Origin: CAVQLX01 sp963811605
GTDB lineage: Bacteria > Desulfobacterota > Binatia > DP-6
Reading direction: 5' to 3'
Assembly (NCBI GenBank): GCA_963811605.1
Contig: CAWESA010000003.1
Coordinates: 62,001 to 126,000 of the forward strand
DNA: 64,000 nt
A program made the translations under genes and the position numbers. Below the pieces are notes generated by a model that was not told the origin of the DNA, did not search any database, and saw nothing but the letters and a program-made list of their open reading frames with translations. Positions 36,429 to 45,800 of the stretch are shown here, one piece after another (positions within the stretch are counted from its first letter, which is position 1; every line of letters begins with the position of its first letter).

Positions 36429-36607
36429 GTGGGGTCCTCCGCCCACACTACGCGTGAGCCAGCGCGACGGTTGCGGCTCGACGTGGGCGCGGCGCTCGCC
36501 GTCGCGCGCCAGACCTGGTCCGACACACGGCGGTGGTACGCCGGCTCGCCGCGGTCGAGGCGCTCGGCATCACCCTCGAGCGCGTCGAGGTCGCGGAGAA
36601 GGCCTAG
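36429..36607 (+). other. Intergenic stretch with a short coding-like tail
   Basis: Between two minus-strand genes, the plus strand ends in a coding-like run (VVRRLAAVEALGITLERVEV, then AEKA and TAG at 36605-36607). Every third position but one is G or C. No start or recognisable domain precedes it. Possibly the C-terminus of a lost gene. Confidence 0.2.
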
Positions 36608-37152
36608 CTGCCGTGCCGCCCGACCGGGCGGGCGCCTTCACGTCGTGCGGCGGCGTCGGCCGCGAGTCGTTCGCGGGCCAGGAGCAGCGCCGCCGCGAGG
36701 CGCACGTGGCCGTCGCGCGAACGCCGTCTGGCCGTGTCCGCCAGCCGGCGCAGGTGGGTCTGGTCCGTGGACAGGGTGCCAGCCGTGCCGCTCGCGTGCA
36801 GGGCCAGCTGTCGCAGCGACTCGAGCTCCGACAGCTCGATGTCGAGTGCCGCGGAGAACCTGCGATCCGGCGTCGCGTCGGGTCGAAGCGCCTCCGCGCG
36901 CCAGAGCCGCTCCGCGATGTCCATGAGCGCCTCCTCGCAACCCGAGACCCCGGATAGATCGCGTTCGCCAGGTGTCAGCTTGCTCCGCACGTCTCGAATC
37001 GAACCCGCGTGTGCGTCCTCCTCGGCGGCGAGCACGGTCCAGAGCGCTGCCAGCTCGGCGTCGTCGATCTGCGTCGCGGCGAATCCGCGGTAGAGCGCCG
37101 CCGCCCGCTCTTCGAGCGCTTCGGAACGGTCGAGCAGATCGACGAGTCGCAT
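36604..37152 (-). CDS. Ferritin-like/rubrerythrin-type helical protein
   Basis: A 182-residue all-helical protein; ATG 37152 follows GAGGGGAG. The first helices contain LEERAAALYRGFAATQIDDA, then LWTVLAAEEDAHAGSIRDVR, with the E-x-n-E-E-x-x-H spacing of ferritin-like diiron proteins. A later helix, FSAALDIELSELESLRQLAL, supplies possible further Glu ligands. The C-terminus is Ala/Arg-rich and probably unstructured. Oxidative-stress or iron handling is plausible. It starts 15 bases after the cytochrome c stop, so the two probably form an operon and may exchange electrons. Confidence 0.7.
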   Translation of the reverse strand: MRLVDLLDRSEALEERAAALYRGFAATQIDDAELAALWTVLAAEEDAHAGSIRDVRSKLTPGERDLSGVSGCEEALMDIAERLWRAEALRPDATPDRRFSAALDIELSELESLRQLALHASGTAGTLSTDQTHLRRLADTARRRSRDGHVRLAAALLLARERLAADAAARREGARPVGRHGS

Positions 37153-37166
37153 GAGATGGACTCCCC

Positions 37167-37583
37167 TCACTTGGCCTGGATGGATCGCACGTAGTCGGTG
37201 ATGACCATGAGCTTGCCCTGCGCCTCGACCCGGCGGCTCATGTCCCAGCCCGGCTCGGCGCGGAACATCTCGCCCCACACCGGCATCAACGGATCCCCGT
37301 GTGCGCGCACGTCCTTGGCGCCGTCGATGTAGGCCATCACGCTCTGGAACGGGAACGTGCCGCCGTTCTTCCTGGCGATCTGGGTCAGGTCCGGCGGCTT
37401 CGGAGTCATGAAGCTGCCGGCAATGCCGTCTCCCTTGCCCTGCGGCCCGTGGCACGCGCCGCAGTAGCGGAGATACATGGCGCGGCCGGGATCGGCAGCC
37501 TGATCCGCGGCGCTAACCACGCTGATGGCAGGAAGCAGGGCCAGCGTGGCGGCAAGTGCCGTTGTACCCAGCGTGACTCCCAT
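37167..37583 (-). CDS. Small exported c-type cytochrome
   Basis: A 138-residue protein with a signal peptide (TTALAATLALLPAISVVSA) and one haem site, CGACH (41-45), in YLRYCGACHGPQGKGDGIAG. The distal Met ligand is probably in GDPLMPVWGEMF. It is a class I monohaem cytochrome c of the periplasm, an electron carrier. ATG 37583 is used. The ferritin-like gene follows 15 bases downstream. Confidence 0.88.
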   Translation of the reverse strand: MGVTLGTTALAATLALLPAISVVSAADQAADPGRAMYLRYCGACHGPQGKGDGIAGSFMTPKPPDLTQIARKNGGTFPFQSVMAYIDGAKDVRAHGDPLMPVWGEMFRAEPGWDMSRRVEAQGKLMVITDYVRSIQAK

Positions 37584-37741
37584 GCGTCCAGCGAGGAGCA
37601 ATTCGTATACCGGCTCGCCACGGACGATCGGTCGTGAGTCAATTCCCGCGATGCGGAACCTCCCGCGGGGGGAGCATTCGCGGCGCCGCGAATCTACCGG
37701 CTGTGCGAACGTCGTCGCCGGCTGGCGAGCCCGGTGCAGCG

Positions 37742-39508
37742 TCACGCGGCGTTCGCGGCGGGGAGTCCCATCTGGCCGGTCGCCCAGCGCAGGAAGTCCT
37801 CTTCGGTGACGATGCCGGCGAGCCGCCCGGTCTCGTCGACCACCGGCAGGCAGCCGATCTTGGCCGCCAGCATGCGCTGCCCCGCCGCCGCGGCCGGCTC
37901 CTCGGGGGTCGCGACGGTGAGGTGCGTCTCCATCACCTCGCGCGCGGTGAGCCACTCGAGCGGGAGCAGTCGCGACGCCTCTTGCGGGACGTCCGTGGCG
38001 CTCGGCGCGGCGGCCAGGAGATCGCGGTGCGTGATCAGACCAACGAGGTGCTGGAGGGGGTCGACCACGGGAAGATGGCGGATGCGCATGCGCCGCATGA
38101 GATGCCAGGACTCGGCCAGCCGGGTCTCGGGCGCGATGGTGTGCACCACGGCCGTCATGAGATCGGCGACGCTCGGTCGCGCCGGCAGCGTCGCCTCCAC
38201 CGCGGCGGGCGCCTCGAGGCCGAGCGCGGCGACCAGCGCATCGAGCTCGGCCGCGATCGCGTCGGTGACCATCCCCACGTCGGGTACCAGCGCCGGATCG
38301 GCGGACGCGGCGATGGAGAGCTGGTCGGCATAGCTCAGGATGGCAAAGCCGAGCCCGAGGCCCTCGAACAGCGGCACGACCGGGTGGATCGCCACGATGC
38401 GGCGCCCGAGGATGTGGCGTGGCTCGCGCGGGCCGGGCACGTTCGTGCAGACCACGTTGATCATCGGCCAGTTCGGCAGCATGCGGCCGAGGAGCGCGCT
38501 CAGCGCCGCGGGCAGGGCGCCGGCGAGCGTCATCAGGAGGCCTGTCGCGTGCGCCTGACCGCGCTCCTTCAGCTCGCTCATGTGCGCGGCCACCCTGTGC
38601 AGGCGGTCGACCGGGTCTGCGATGTCGATCGGGAGGGTCGGGAACACCGCGGACACGAGGTTGCCGAGCGTGAGATGGTCTCCGGGTGTCCGCATGCTCA
38701 CGGGCACCATGGCGCGCACACGGAGCCGATCCGTGGCGACCGCGTGCGCCGCCAGCCAGCGCCGGAGCCCACCCGTGACGACGGAGAGGATGACGTCGTT
38801 CACCTTGCAGCCGACGGCGCCGCGCACGGCGAGCAGCCGCCCGAGTGACAGCGAGGTCCAGCGCAGCCGGCGCTCGGCGGAAATCGGTGCGTTGAACGGG
38901 AGCTGCGCGGCCGGCTCGAGGGTCCAGTGCGCCAGCGTGGACATCGCCTCCACGGCTGCCCGGACGCTCCACGGGCGGGCGCCGGCAGACCCGTGGCTCC
39001 GCACCGCGGCGGGCGACCCGGCCTCCGGCGCGGGCGGCGACGCGGGATCGGTGAGAGCCTCGAGGAGCTGCACCCCGCTGACCCCGTCGATCATGCAATG
39101 ATGGATCTTGTGCACGATGGCACAGCCCCCGTCGGCGAGACCGTCGAGCAGGTACGTCTCCCAGAGCGGGCTCTCGGGATCGAGCGGCGTGGCGATGAGC
39201 TCGTCCACCAGCGCGTGCAGCTCGGCGTCTCCGCCCGGCGGCGGCACGCCCACGTGCCGTATCTGCCGGCGAGGATCGAACCGGGGCACGACCTCCCAGC
39301 GAGGCAGCGCCCAGTCGAAGACCGGGCGCACGGGCCGTTGGAAGTACCGCGGCAGTCCTCGGAGCCGCTCGACGGTCAGATCCGCGAAGGCGTCGAAGGG
39401 GATCGGGCCGTCCAGCAGGGACACGGAGCCGACGTGGAGCCGCTGTACGGGGCGCTCGTAGTAGAGGAACGCCGCATCCATCGGTGACAGACGCTTCGTC
39501 GTGGTCAT
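37742..39508 (-). CDS. Wax-ester synthase/diacylglycerol acyltransferase fused to two CBS domains
   Basis: A 588-residue protein from ATG 39508. Residues 1 to about 430 are a bacterial WS/DGAT: LSPMDAAFLYYERPVQRLHV at the start, the catalytic HHxxxDG motif as IVHKIHHCMIDGVSG (His136-His137, Asp141-Gly142), then KVNDVILSVVTGGLRRWL and NVVCTNVPGPREPRHILG. The enzyme joins fatty acyl-CoA to a fatty alcohol or diacylglycerol to make storage wax or TAG at the membrane. The C-terminal part (about 440-585) holds two CBS motifs: RPSVADLMTAVVHTIAPETR with GLITHRDLLAA, and LTAREVMETHLTVATPEEP with AGIVTEEDFLRWA. CBS pairs usually bind adenosine nucleotides, suggesting control by energy state. This fusion is not the standard architecture. 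Confidence 0.9.
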   Translation of the reverse strand: MTTTKRLSPMDAAFLYYERPVQRLHVGSVSLLDGPIPFDAFADLTVERLRGLPRYFQRPVRPVFDWALPRWEVVPRFDPRRQIRHVGVPPPGGDAELHALVDELIATPLDPESPLWETYLLDGLADGGCAIVHKIHHCMIDGVSGVQLLEALTDPASPPAPEAGSPAAVRSHGSAGARPWSVRAAVEAMSTLAHWTLEPAAQLPFNAPISAERRLRWTSLSLGRLLAVRGAVGCKVNDVILSVVTGGLRRWLAAHAVATDRLRVRAMVPVSMRTPGDHLTLGNLVSAVFPTLPIDIADPVDRLHRVAAHMSELKERGQAHATGLLMTLAGALPAALSALLGRMLPNWPMINVVCTNVPGPREPRHILGRRIVAIHPVVPLFEGLGLGFAILSYADQLSIAASADPALVPDVGMVTDAIAAELDALVAALGLEAPAAVEATLPARPSVADLMTAVVHTIAPETRLAESWHLMRRMRIRHLPVVDPLQHLVGLITHRDLLAAAPSATDVPQEASRLLPLEWLTAREVMETHLTVATPEEPAAAAGQRMLAAKIGCLPVVDETGRLAGIVTEEDFLRWATGQMGLPAANAA

Positions 39509-39739
39509 GCTTCTTCCGTGAGCATGAGGCGTGCCACGGCCCGGGTGGCCTGGGTATGTCGGTCGGTTCCCGCCGGCGAGAAACAGGACCCATCGATGGT
39601 TCCGATCGGCTCCATCGCAGCTGGCCGGGACGAGGGCCGCTGGTAGCGGAGGTGCCATGGAGCGGCGCCACCGCTCCGCGTCTCCCGGGCTGGCCGGATG
39701 GCGGCCGAACGAGGGAGGCCGGGCGAGAGCCGCTTCTGC

Positions 39740-41299
39740 TCAGCGACGGCGCACGACCTTCGTGAGCACCTCGAGCCAGTGTCCTACGTGGCCGAAGATG
39801 AGAAACTCGTCCTGTACGCGTAGCTGCGCGGCGCGCCCAAGGGTCTCACGCGTCCGGGGATCGATGAGCAGCCGCTCGATCGCGTCGGCGATCTCCTCGC
39901 GGTCCTCGGCATCGACCAGGAGATACCCGTCGACGCCGGGGCGGATCTGCTGCCGGAGCCCACAGGCAGGGCTCGCGAGCACGGCGCAGCGCTTCCACAT
40001 CGCTTCGGTCGCGGTCAGGCCGAAGCCCTCGCGCAAGGAGTTCTGCACCACCAGGGTCGCGCAGCGCTGGAGCGCGTTGACGATCAGCGCGTTCTGCTTG
40101 AGCGACGCCATGGGCAGCGCGAGGAGCGCGATGTCGGCCCGGAGCTCCGGCTCGAGCGTGCCATACGCGCGGCGCAGCTCGGTGAAGACCTCGGTCGCTT
40201 CCGGGTCGTCGCGGATCGACTCGGGGTCCGGGCCCGCCAGCACGAGCCTGGCTTGCGCGAGCAGGCGGCGCTGGCGATCGGCGTACCGCGGACCGCGGCG
40301 CGAGAGCGCTCGCTTGAGGCGGACGAAGCCGTCGAGCAGCGGGCGCCAGCCTTTCAACCGATCCCAGCGCGAGACCTGGAGTACGATCGGGCGAAACAGG
40401 AGCCCGATCTCTTCGGGGAGGAGTGCGGGTTGAAGTGTGCCGTCGGCCTGCACGCGCAGCGCAGGGCGCTCGAAGAGCGGCTCGATCGCCGGCCCGTGCT
40501 CCGGGACGAGCTTGGCATCGACCAGGATCCCGACCAGCTTGTGGATGCTCAGCTCTCGGTTCTTGTGGCTCAGCGGGTCGAGGGCGGGGGTCATGATCGA
40601 CGCCGACCCGGCGAGCTGCGGCGGCACGTACTCCGCCGCCGTGAACAGGGCGTGGTCGTAACCCCAGAGGTCGGGGGCGAGGAAATCCCAGGCGGCCCGC
40701 GTCTGCGGCAGATCCTCGTCGATGCCGATGTGGCAGCGCCAGATCGTGCTGATGCGGCGCGCCGCGCGCAGGCGCGCGCCGGCGCCGAGCGGCTGGGGGT
40801 CGTGCACCACGAGCACGTCGCCGTCGCCGAATTGCGGCAGGAGCGCGGCCGCGAGCCGGGCACTCACACGATCGTAGAGCGTGCGGTCGGTGGCGGGGAG
40901 TCGAGGCTCCCCCGAGCCGTGGATCAGGTTGTGCAGCCGCTTCGTGAGCGCGAAGAACTCGGGCTCGTCCGGCTCGATGACCGTCCAGCGCGTATCGACG
41001 CCGAGCTGGCGGAGCATCGCAACCTCGCGCGGCATCATCTCCGCCACGCCGCCGCCACGCGCCGTGGAGCTCAGCATCCACACCGTCCGGCCCGCGAGCG
41101 CCGGGGCGAGCACCGAGGCCTGCGCCCGCAGCTCCGCGACGCTGCGGCTGAGTTGCGCCACCGCCGCATAGTCATCGAGCGGGATCGCCTTGACCTCGAC
41201 GTCGCGAATCATGTGGTCGTGGGGTCGATCCCGCATCCCGGTCGGAGATACGACGCCGACCAAGGCGCCGGCAAACCGTCCCACCAGCCTCTCAGCCAT
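39740..41299 (-). CDS. treT: GT4 glycosyltransferase, trehalose synthase (TreT) type
   Basis: A 519-residue protein from ATG 41299. The order of motifs follows the glycosyltransferring trehalose synthases: VWMLSSTARGGGVAEMMPRE, then GDVLVVHDPQPLGAG, WRCHIGIDEDLPQ, ALDPLSHKN, PIVLQVSRWDRLKGW and a GT4 donor motif NSLREGFGLTATEAMWK. TreT joins NDP-glucose and glucose to trehalose, or runs in reverse to break trehalose down. Length and two-lobed GT-B fold fit. Trehalose phosphorylase-like GT4 relatives are the main alternative. It lies downstream of the PFOR/DHOD-like operon with a 150-base gap. Confidence 0.82.
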   Translation of the reverse strand: MAERLVGRFAGALVGVVSPTGMRDRPHDHMIRDVEVKAIPLDDYAAVAQLSRSVAELRAQASVLAPALAGRTVWMLSSTARGGGVAEMMPREVAMLRQLGVDTRWTVIEPDEPEFFALTKRLHNLIHGSGEPRLPATDRTLYDRVSARLAAALLPQFGDGDVLVVHDPQPLGAGARLRAARRISTIWRCHIGIDEDLPQTRAAWDFLAPDLWGYDHALFTAAEYVPPQLAGSASIMTPALDPLSHKNRELSIHKLVGILVDAKLVPEHGPAIEPLFERPALRVQADGTLQPALLPEEIGLLFRPIVLQVSRWDRLKGWRPLLDGFVRLKRALSRRGPRYADRQRRLLAQARLVLAGPDPESIRDDPEATEVFTELRRAYGTLEPELRADIALLALPMASLKQNALIVNALQRCATLVVQNSLREGFGLTATEAMWKRCAVLASPACGLRQQIRPGVDGYLLVDAEDREEIADAIERLLIDPRTRETLGRAAQLRVQDEFLIFGHVGHWLEVLTKVVRRR

Positions 41300-41450
41300 G
41301 CTCGCGCCACAGCATCTCACGGGCGGTTCCGCCCGAGGGTGTCGCGGCTCGACACCCAGTCGCCATCGAGGACGGCGGCGCTGCGGGACGTCTCGCCGGC
41401 GAGGACGACGGCTGCGCACCGTGAGGGCGTTGGCCGCGTGGGCGCCGTCG

Positions 41451-41864
41451 TCACGAACCCCCTCGCTCGTGCTCGCTCGCGCCGGCCCCGCCTGGGGGCA
41501 GCGCGGCGTACAGGACGAGGAGGCCCAGGAGCCCGGCGAGGGCACACCAGGCGCGGATCGCCAGTGCTGGCTGCTGGGTCCACCAGCTGACCAGTGCGTC
41601 GACCCGAGGCTCGCCGAGCAGCACGAGCAGGAGCGCCGCGGCCAACGCGAGAATCCCGAACCCGTAGATGACGGCCGGAACGCGGCATCGCGACGCCCCC
41701 AGGAGGAAGATGACGCCCAGCATGAGCCGAACTCCCAGGGCCACGTCGAAGCGCGTGTCTGGCGGCCAGGCGGTCACGACGCCGACGAGGCGCGCGGGCG
41801 CGACCACACCGAGGGCGCAGACCGCAACCACCAGCACCGCAGCGAGGGCGACGACGTAGCGCAT
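41451..41864 (-). CDS. Small four-helix membrane protein
   Basis: A 137-residue protein with about four hydrophobic helices (MRYVVALAAVLVVAVCALGV, VRLMLGVIFLLGASRC, VIYGFGILALAAALLLVLLG and CALAGLLGLLVLYAAL) and a hydrophilic tail. No family recognised. Its ATG at 41864 follows the TGA of the DHOD-like gene without a gap, so it is the third gene of the coupled PFOR set. A membrane partner for the oxidoreductases is an inference only. Confidence 0.65.
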   Translation of the reverse strand: MRYVVALAAVLVVAVCALGVVAPARLVGVVTAWPPDTRFDVALGVRLMLGVIFLLGASRCRVPAVIYGFGILALAAALLLVLLGEPRVDALVSWWTQQPALAIRAWCALAGLLGLLVLYAALPPGGAGASEHERGGS

Positions 41865-42890
41865 TCACCTTGCTCCTGCTCCCGGCTTTGCGCCCGGGGA
41901 ACCTTCCTGCCAGCTCTGCAGCACGCGGAGGTAGTTCGCCCGCTCGAACGCCGCCGGATCCGGACAACGCAGCAGGCTCATGCTCCCTTGTGCCTGCGCG
42001 AGCGAGTCGTACTCGTGTTCCTCGAGCCAGCGCGCCAGCTCGGCCCGCACGAGCGCCAGGCGCTCGGGGCCGTGGCGGAGCAGCGCCGACACCATCTGCA
42101 CCGCGTGAGCGCCTGCCATCACCGCTTTGAGGGCGTCGAGGCCGTCGTGCACGCCGCCGCTGGCGGCGAGCGCGGGCCGCACGCGCCCGTGCAGGATCGC
42201 GAGCCAGCGCAGGCGGAGCAGGAGCTCGGAGGAGTCGGAGAGACGGAGCGCCGGCACCACGTCGAGCGCCTCCGGGTCGATGTCGGGCTGGTAGAAGCGG
42301 TTGAAGAGGACGAGCGCGTCGGCGCCGAGCGCGTCGAGCTCGCGCGCCAGGTGGCCGAGGGCCGAGTAGAACGGCGACAGCTTGACGGCCAGCGGGAGGC
42401 GCACGGAGGCGCGGACGGCACGCAGCACGTCGAGGATGCGCGCCTCGACCGCGGCGGCGCTCTCTGCGGGGTCGGTCGGCACGTGGTACACGTTCAGCTC
42501 GAGCGCGTGCGCGCCCGCCTGCTCGAGGAGCCTGGCGTACTCGAGCCATCCGCTCGCCGTGACGCCGTTGAGCGACGCGATCACCGGCACGGCGACGGCC
42601 TCGCGGATGCGGCGCAGCTGCTCGAGGTAGCGGTCGGGTCCCAGGGCGAAGGGCGGCAGCCCGGGCAGGTAGCTCAGCGCCTCGCCGAACGAGTCGCCGT
42701 GTGCCGCCACCTGTGCGGCGGCGTGCTCCTCGGCGGCGATCTGTTCCTCGAAGAGCGAGTGCATCACGATGGCCGCTGCGCCAGCGTCCTCGAGCTGCCG
42801 CACCGTGTCGAGATCGTCGACCAGCGGGGACGCCCCCGGCATGAGCGGGTGCGGGAGCGCGAAGCCCAGGTACGTGGTCGCGAGGTTCAT
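41865..42890 (-). CDS. Dihydroorotate dehydrogenase-like flavoprotein
   Basis: A 341-residue TIM-barrel protein resembling class 1 dihydroorotate dehydrogenases: TTYLGFALPHPLMPGASPLV, VPVIASLNGVTASGW, HALELNVYHVP, LPLAVKLSPFYSALGHLARE and LAASGGVHDGLDALKAVMAG for FMN-phosphate binding. It lacks the usual active-site Cys/Ser loop in its standard form. Such DHOD-like proteins occur beside PFOR and are annotated without proven substrate. Its ATG overlaps the PFOR stop by four bases (ATGA). A PFOR-linked redox role is more likely than pyrimidine synthesis, as no pyr genes are near. Confidence 0.82.
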   Translation of the reverse strand: MNLATTYLGFALPHPLMPGASPLVDDLDTVRQLEDAGAAAIVMHSLFEEQIAAEEHAAAQVAAHGDSFGEALSYLPGLPPFALGPDRYLEQLRRIREAVAVPVIASLNGVTASGWLEYARLLEQAGAHALELNVYHVPTDPAESAAAVEARILDVLRAVRASVRLPLAVKLSPFYSALGHLARELDALGADALVLFNRFYQPDIDPEALDVVPALRLSDSSELLLRLRWLAILHGRVRPALAASGGVHDGLDALKAVMAGAHAVQMVSALLRHGPERLALVRAELARWLEEHEYDSLAQAQGSMSLLRCPDPAAFERANYLRVLQSWQEGSPGAKPGAGAR

Positions 42891-45800
42891 GCGTTCGGCC
42901 GCGGGACCGCCAGGTGCGCGAGCGCCTCGTAGAGGGCGATGCGGTTGCGCAGCTCGCGCTCGGCGGTGGCCATCAGCTCGCGGAAGGCCGGCGGGTCGCG
43001 CTGCTCGACCATCCGGAAACGAGCCTCCTGACCGACGAAGTCCGCGAGCGCGAGCTTCGGCGGTCCGGTCGTGTCGAGGACCAGAGGGGTCTCGCCACCG
43101 GCCAGCCGGCGCGGATCGTAGCGATAGACCGGCCAGTACCCCGACTCGACCGCCCGCTTCTGCTGCTCGGCGCCAAAGCGCAGGTCGTAGCCATGGGCGA
43201 TGCAGGGGCTGAAGGCGATGATCAGCGAGGGCCCGGGATACGACTCGGCCTCCTGGAAGGCGCGCAGGGCCTGTGCGTCGCGGGCGCCGAGGGCGACACG
43301 CGCGACGTAGGCGTGGCCGCTCGCCATCGCCATGAGGCCCAGGTCCTTCTTCGGGACGCGCTTGCCCGCGGAGGCGAACTTGGCGGCTGCGCCGAGCGGA
43401 GTCGCCTTCGACTGCTGGCCGCCGGTGTTCGAGTACACCTCGGTGTCGAGCACGAGGACGTTCACGTCGTGCCCGAGCCCGAGGACGTGGTCGAGCCCGC
43501 CGTAGCCGATGTCGTACGCCCAGCCGTCACCGCCGACGATCCACACGCTCTTGCGCACGAGATAATCCGCGAGCCGCCCGAGCTCGAATGCCCCCGGCGT
43601 ATCGAGGCCGGGAAGGCACGAGCGGAGCGCGGCGACGCGCGCGCGCTGGGCCGCGATCCCGGCCTCGTCGTCCTGCCTGGCGTCCAGCAGCTCGCCTGCG
43701 AGCGTGTCCCCGAGCCGGCCGGCCAGCTCGTGGACCAGCATCCGGGCGCGCACCGTGTGCTGGTCGATGGCGAGGCGGAACCCCAGCCCGAACTCCGCGT
43801 TGTCCTCGAACAGCGAGTTCGACCAGGCCGGTCCGCGGCCGTCGCGGTTCGTGGTGAAGGGTGTGGTGGGCAGGTTGCCGCCGTAGATCGACGAGCAGCC
43901 CGTGGCGTTCGCGATCAGCGCGCGGTCGCCGAAGAGCTGCGTCAGGAGCTTCACGTAGGACGTCTCGCCACAGCCCGCGCAGGCACCCGAGTACTCGAAG
44001 AGCGGCTCGAGGAGCTGGCTGCCCTTCACGTCGCGGGGAGCAACGGTCCGGTCCGGCTCGGGCAGCGCCAGGAAGAAGGCGTAGTTCGCGCGCTCGGGCT
44101 CCGCGATCGGCAGCTGCGGGGCCATGTCGATGGCCTTGTGTCGGGGATTCGCACGATCCTTGGCGGGGCAGACCTCGACGCAGAGCCCGCAGCCGGTGCA
44201 GTCGTCCGGCGCCACCTGGATCGTGTAGTCGAGGCCGCGAAACTCGCCGGCGCGGTACGGTATGGCCTTGAAGGTGGGAGGCGCCGCGGCGCGCGCCTCG
44301 GGCGCATACACCTTGGCCCGGATGGCGGCGTGCGGGCACATGAGCGCGCACTTGTTGCACTGGATGCAGAGGGCAGCGTCCCACTCCGGGATCTCGCGCG
44401 CGAGATTGCGTTTCTCCCAGCGGGCCGTGCCGAGCGGCCAGGTGCCGTCGACGGGGAAGGCGCTCACGGGCAGCAGATCGCCGTGGCCCGCGAGCAGCGC
44501 GGCAGTCACACCCTGCACGAACGCCGGCGCCTCGGGCGCCACGACCGGTGGGCGGACGTGGGGGCCGTTCGCCTGCGCGGGCAGGGGCACTTCGTGCAGA
44601 GCAGCCAGCGTGGCATCCACCGCCGCGCAGTTGCGCTCGACGACGGCCGCACCCTTGCGCGCGTAGGTCTTGGTGATGGCGTCCTTGATGCGCGGGAGAG
44701 CCGTGTCGGGTGGCAGCACGCCCGCGAGCGCAAAGAACGCGGCCTGCATGATCGCGTTGATGCGGCCCCCGAGGCCGAGCTCGCGGGCGAGACCGTAGGC
44801 GTCGATCACGAAGAGCCGCAGCTGCTTCTCCAGCATCGTCTCCTGCGCGTCGCGCGGCAGATGGTCCCAGACGGTCTCCGGACCGTAGGGCGCATTCAGC
44901 AGCACGGTGGCCCCGGGGGCGGCGACGGCGAGCACGTCGAGACGGTCGAGGAAGCCGAACTGGTGGCAGCCGACGAAATCGGCGCGGCGCACGAGATAGG
45001 GCGCACGGATGGGACGCGGGCCGAAGCGCAGGTGCGAGACGGTGACGGCGCCGGCCTTCTTCGAGTCGTAGACGAAGTAGCCCTGCCCGAAGCGGTCGTC
45101 GTCCTCGGTCAGGATCTTGATCGAGTTCTTGTTCGCCCCCACCGTGCCGTCGGAGCCGAGCCCGTAGAAGACGGCGCGCACCTCGTCCGCGGGCTCGATG
45201 TCGAGGTCGTCGGCGACGGGCAGCGACCCTCCCGTCACGTCGTCGACGATCCCGACCGTGAAGTGCCGGCGGGGGCTCGGCGCGTCGAGCTCGCGCAGGA
45301 CCGCCTGCACCATGGCGGGTGTGAACTCCTTGGAGGCGAGCCCGTAGCGACCCCCGACCACGACTGCCGGGAGGCGTCCCGTCTCCGCCAGCGCCGTCAC
45401 GACGTCGAGGTAGAGCGGCTCGGCGGGGGCGCCGGGCTCCTTGGTGCGGTCGAGCACGGCGACGGCGCGAGCCGTCGGCGGCAGCGCGGCGACGAAATCG
45501 GCGATCGAGAAGGGCCGGAACAGCCGCACCTTCAGCACCCCGACCCGCTCGCCGCGCGCGACGAGCCACTCGACGGTCGCGTGCGCCGTCTCGCTTCCGG
45601 AGCCCATGAGCACCACGACGCGCTCCGCCTCCGGATGCCCCACGTAGTCGAAGAGACGGTAGCGGCGCCCGGTGCGGGCGGCGAACCGGTCCATGACGGC
45701 CTGCGTGCGCGTCGGGCAGTCGGCGTAGAAGGGATTGCCGGCCTCGCGTGCCTGGAAGAACGTGTCCGGATTCTGCGCCGTGCCCCGCAGCACGGGATGG

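Noticed and set aside
33170..36457. 1,095-residue open frame on the plus strand
   Set aside because: Arg/Glu/Gly-rich product with no domains, opposite the secreted hydrolase whose motifs are on the minus strand.
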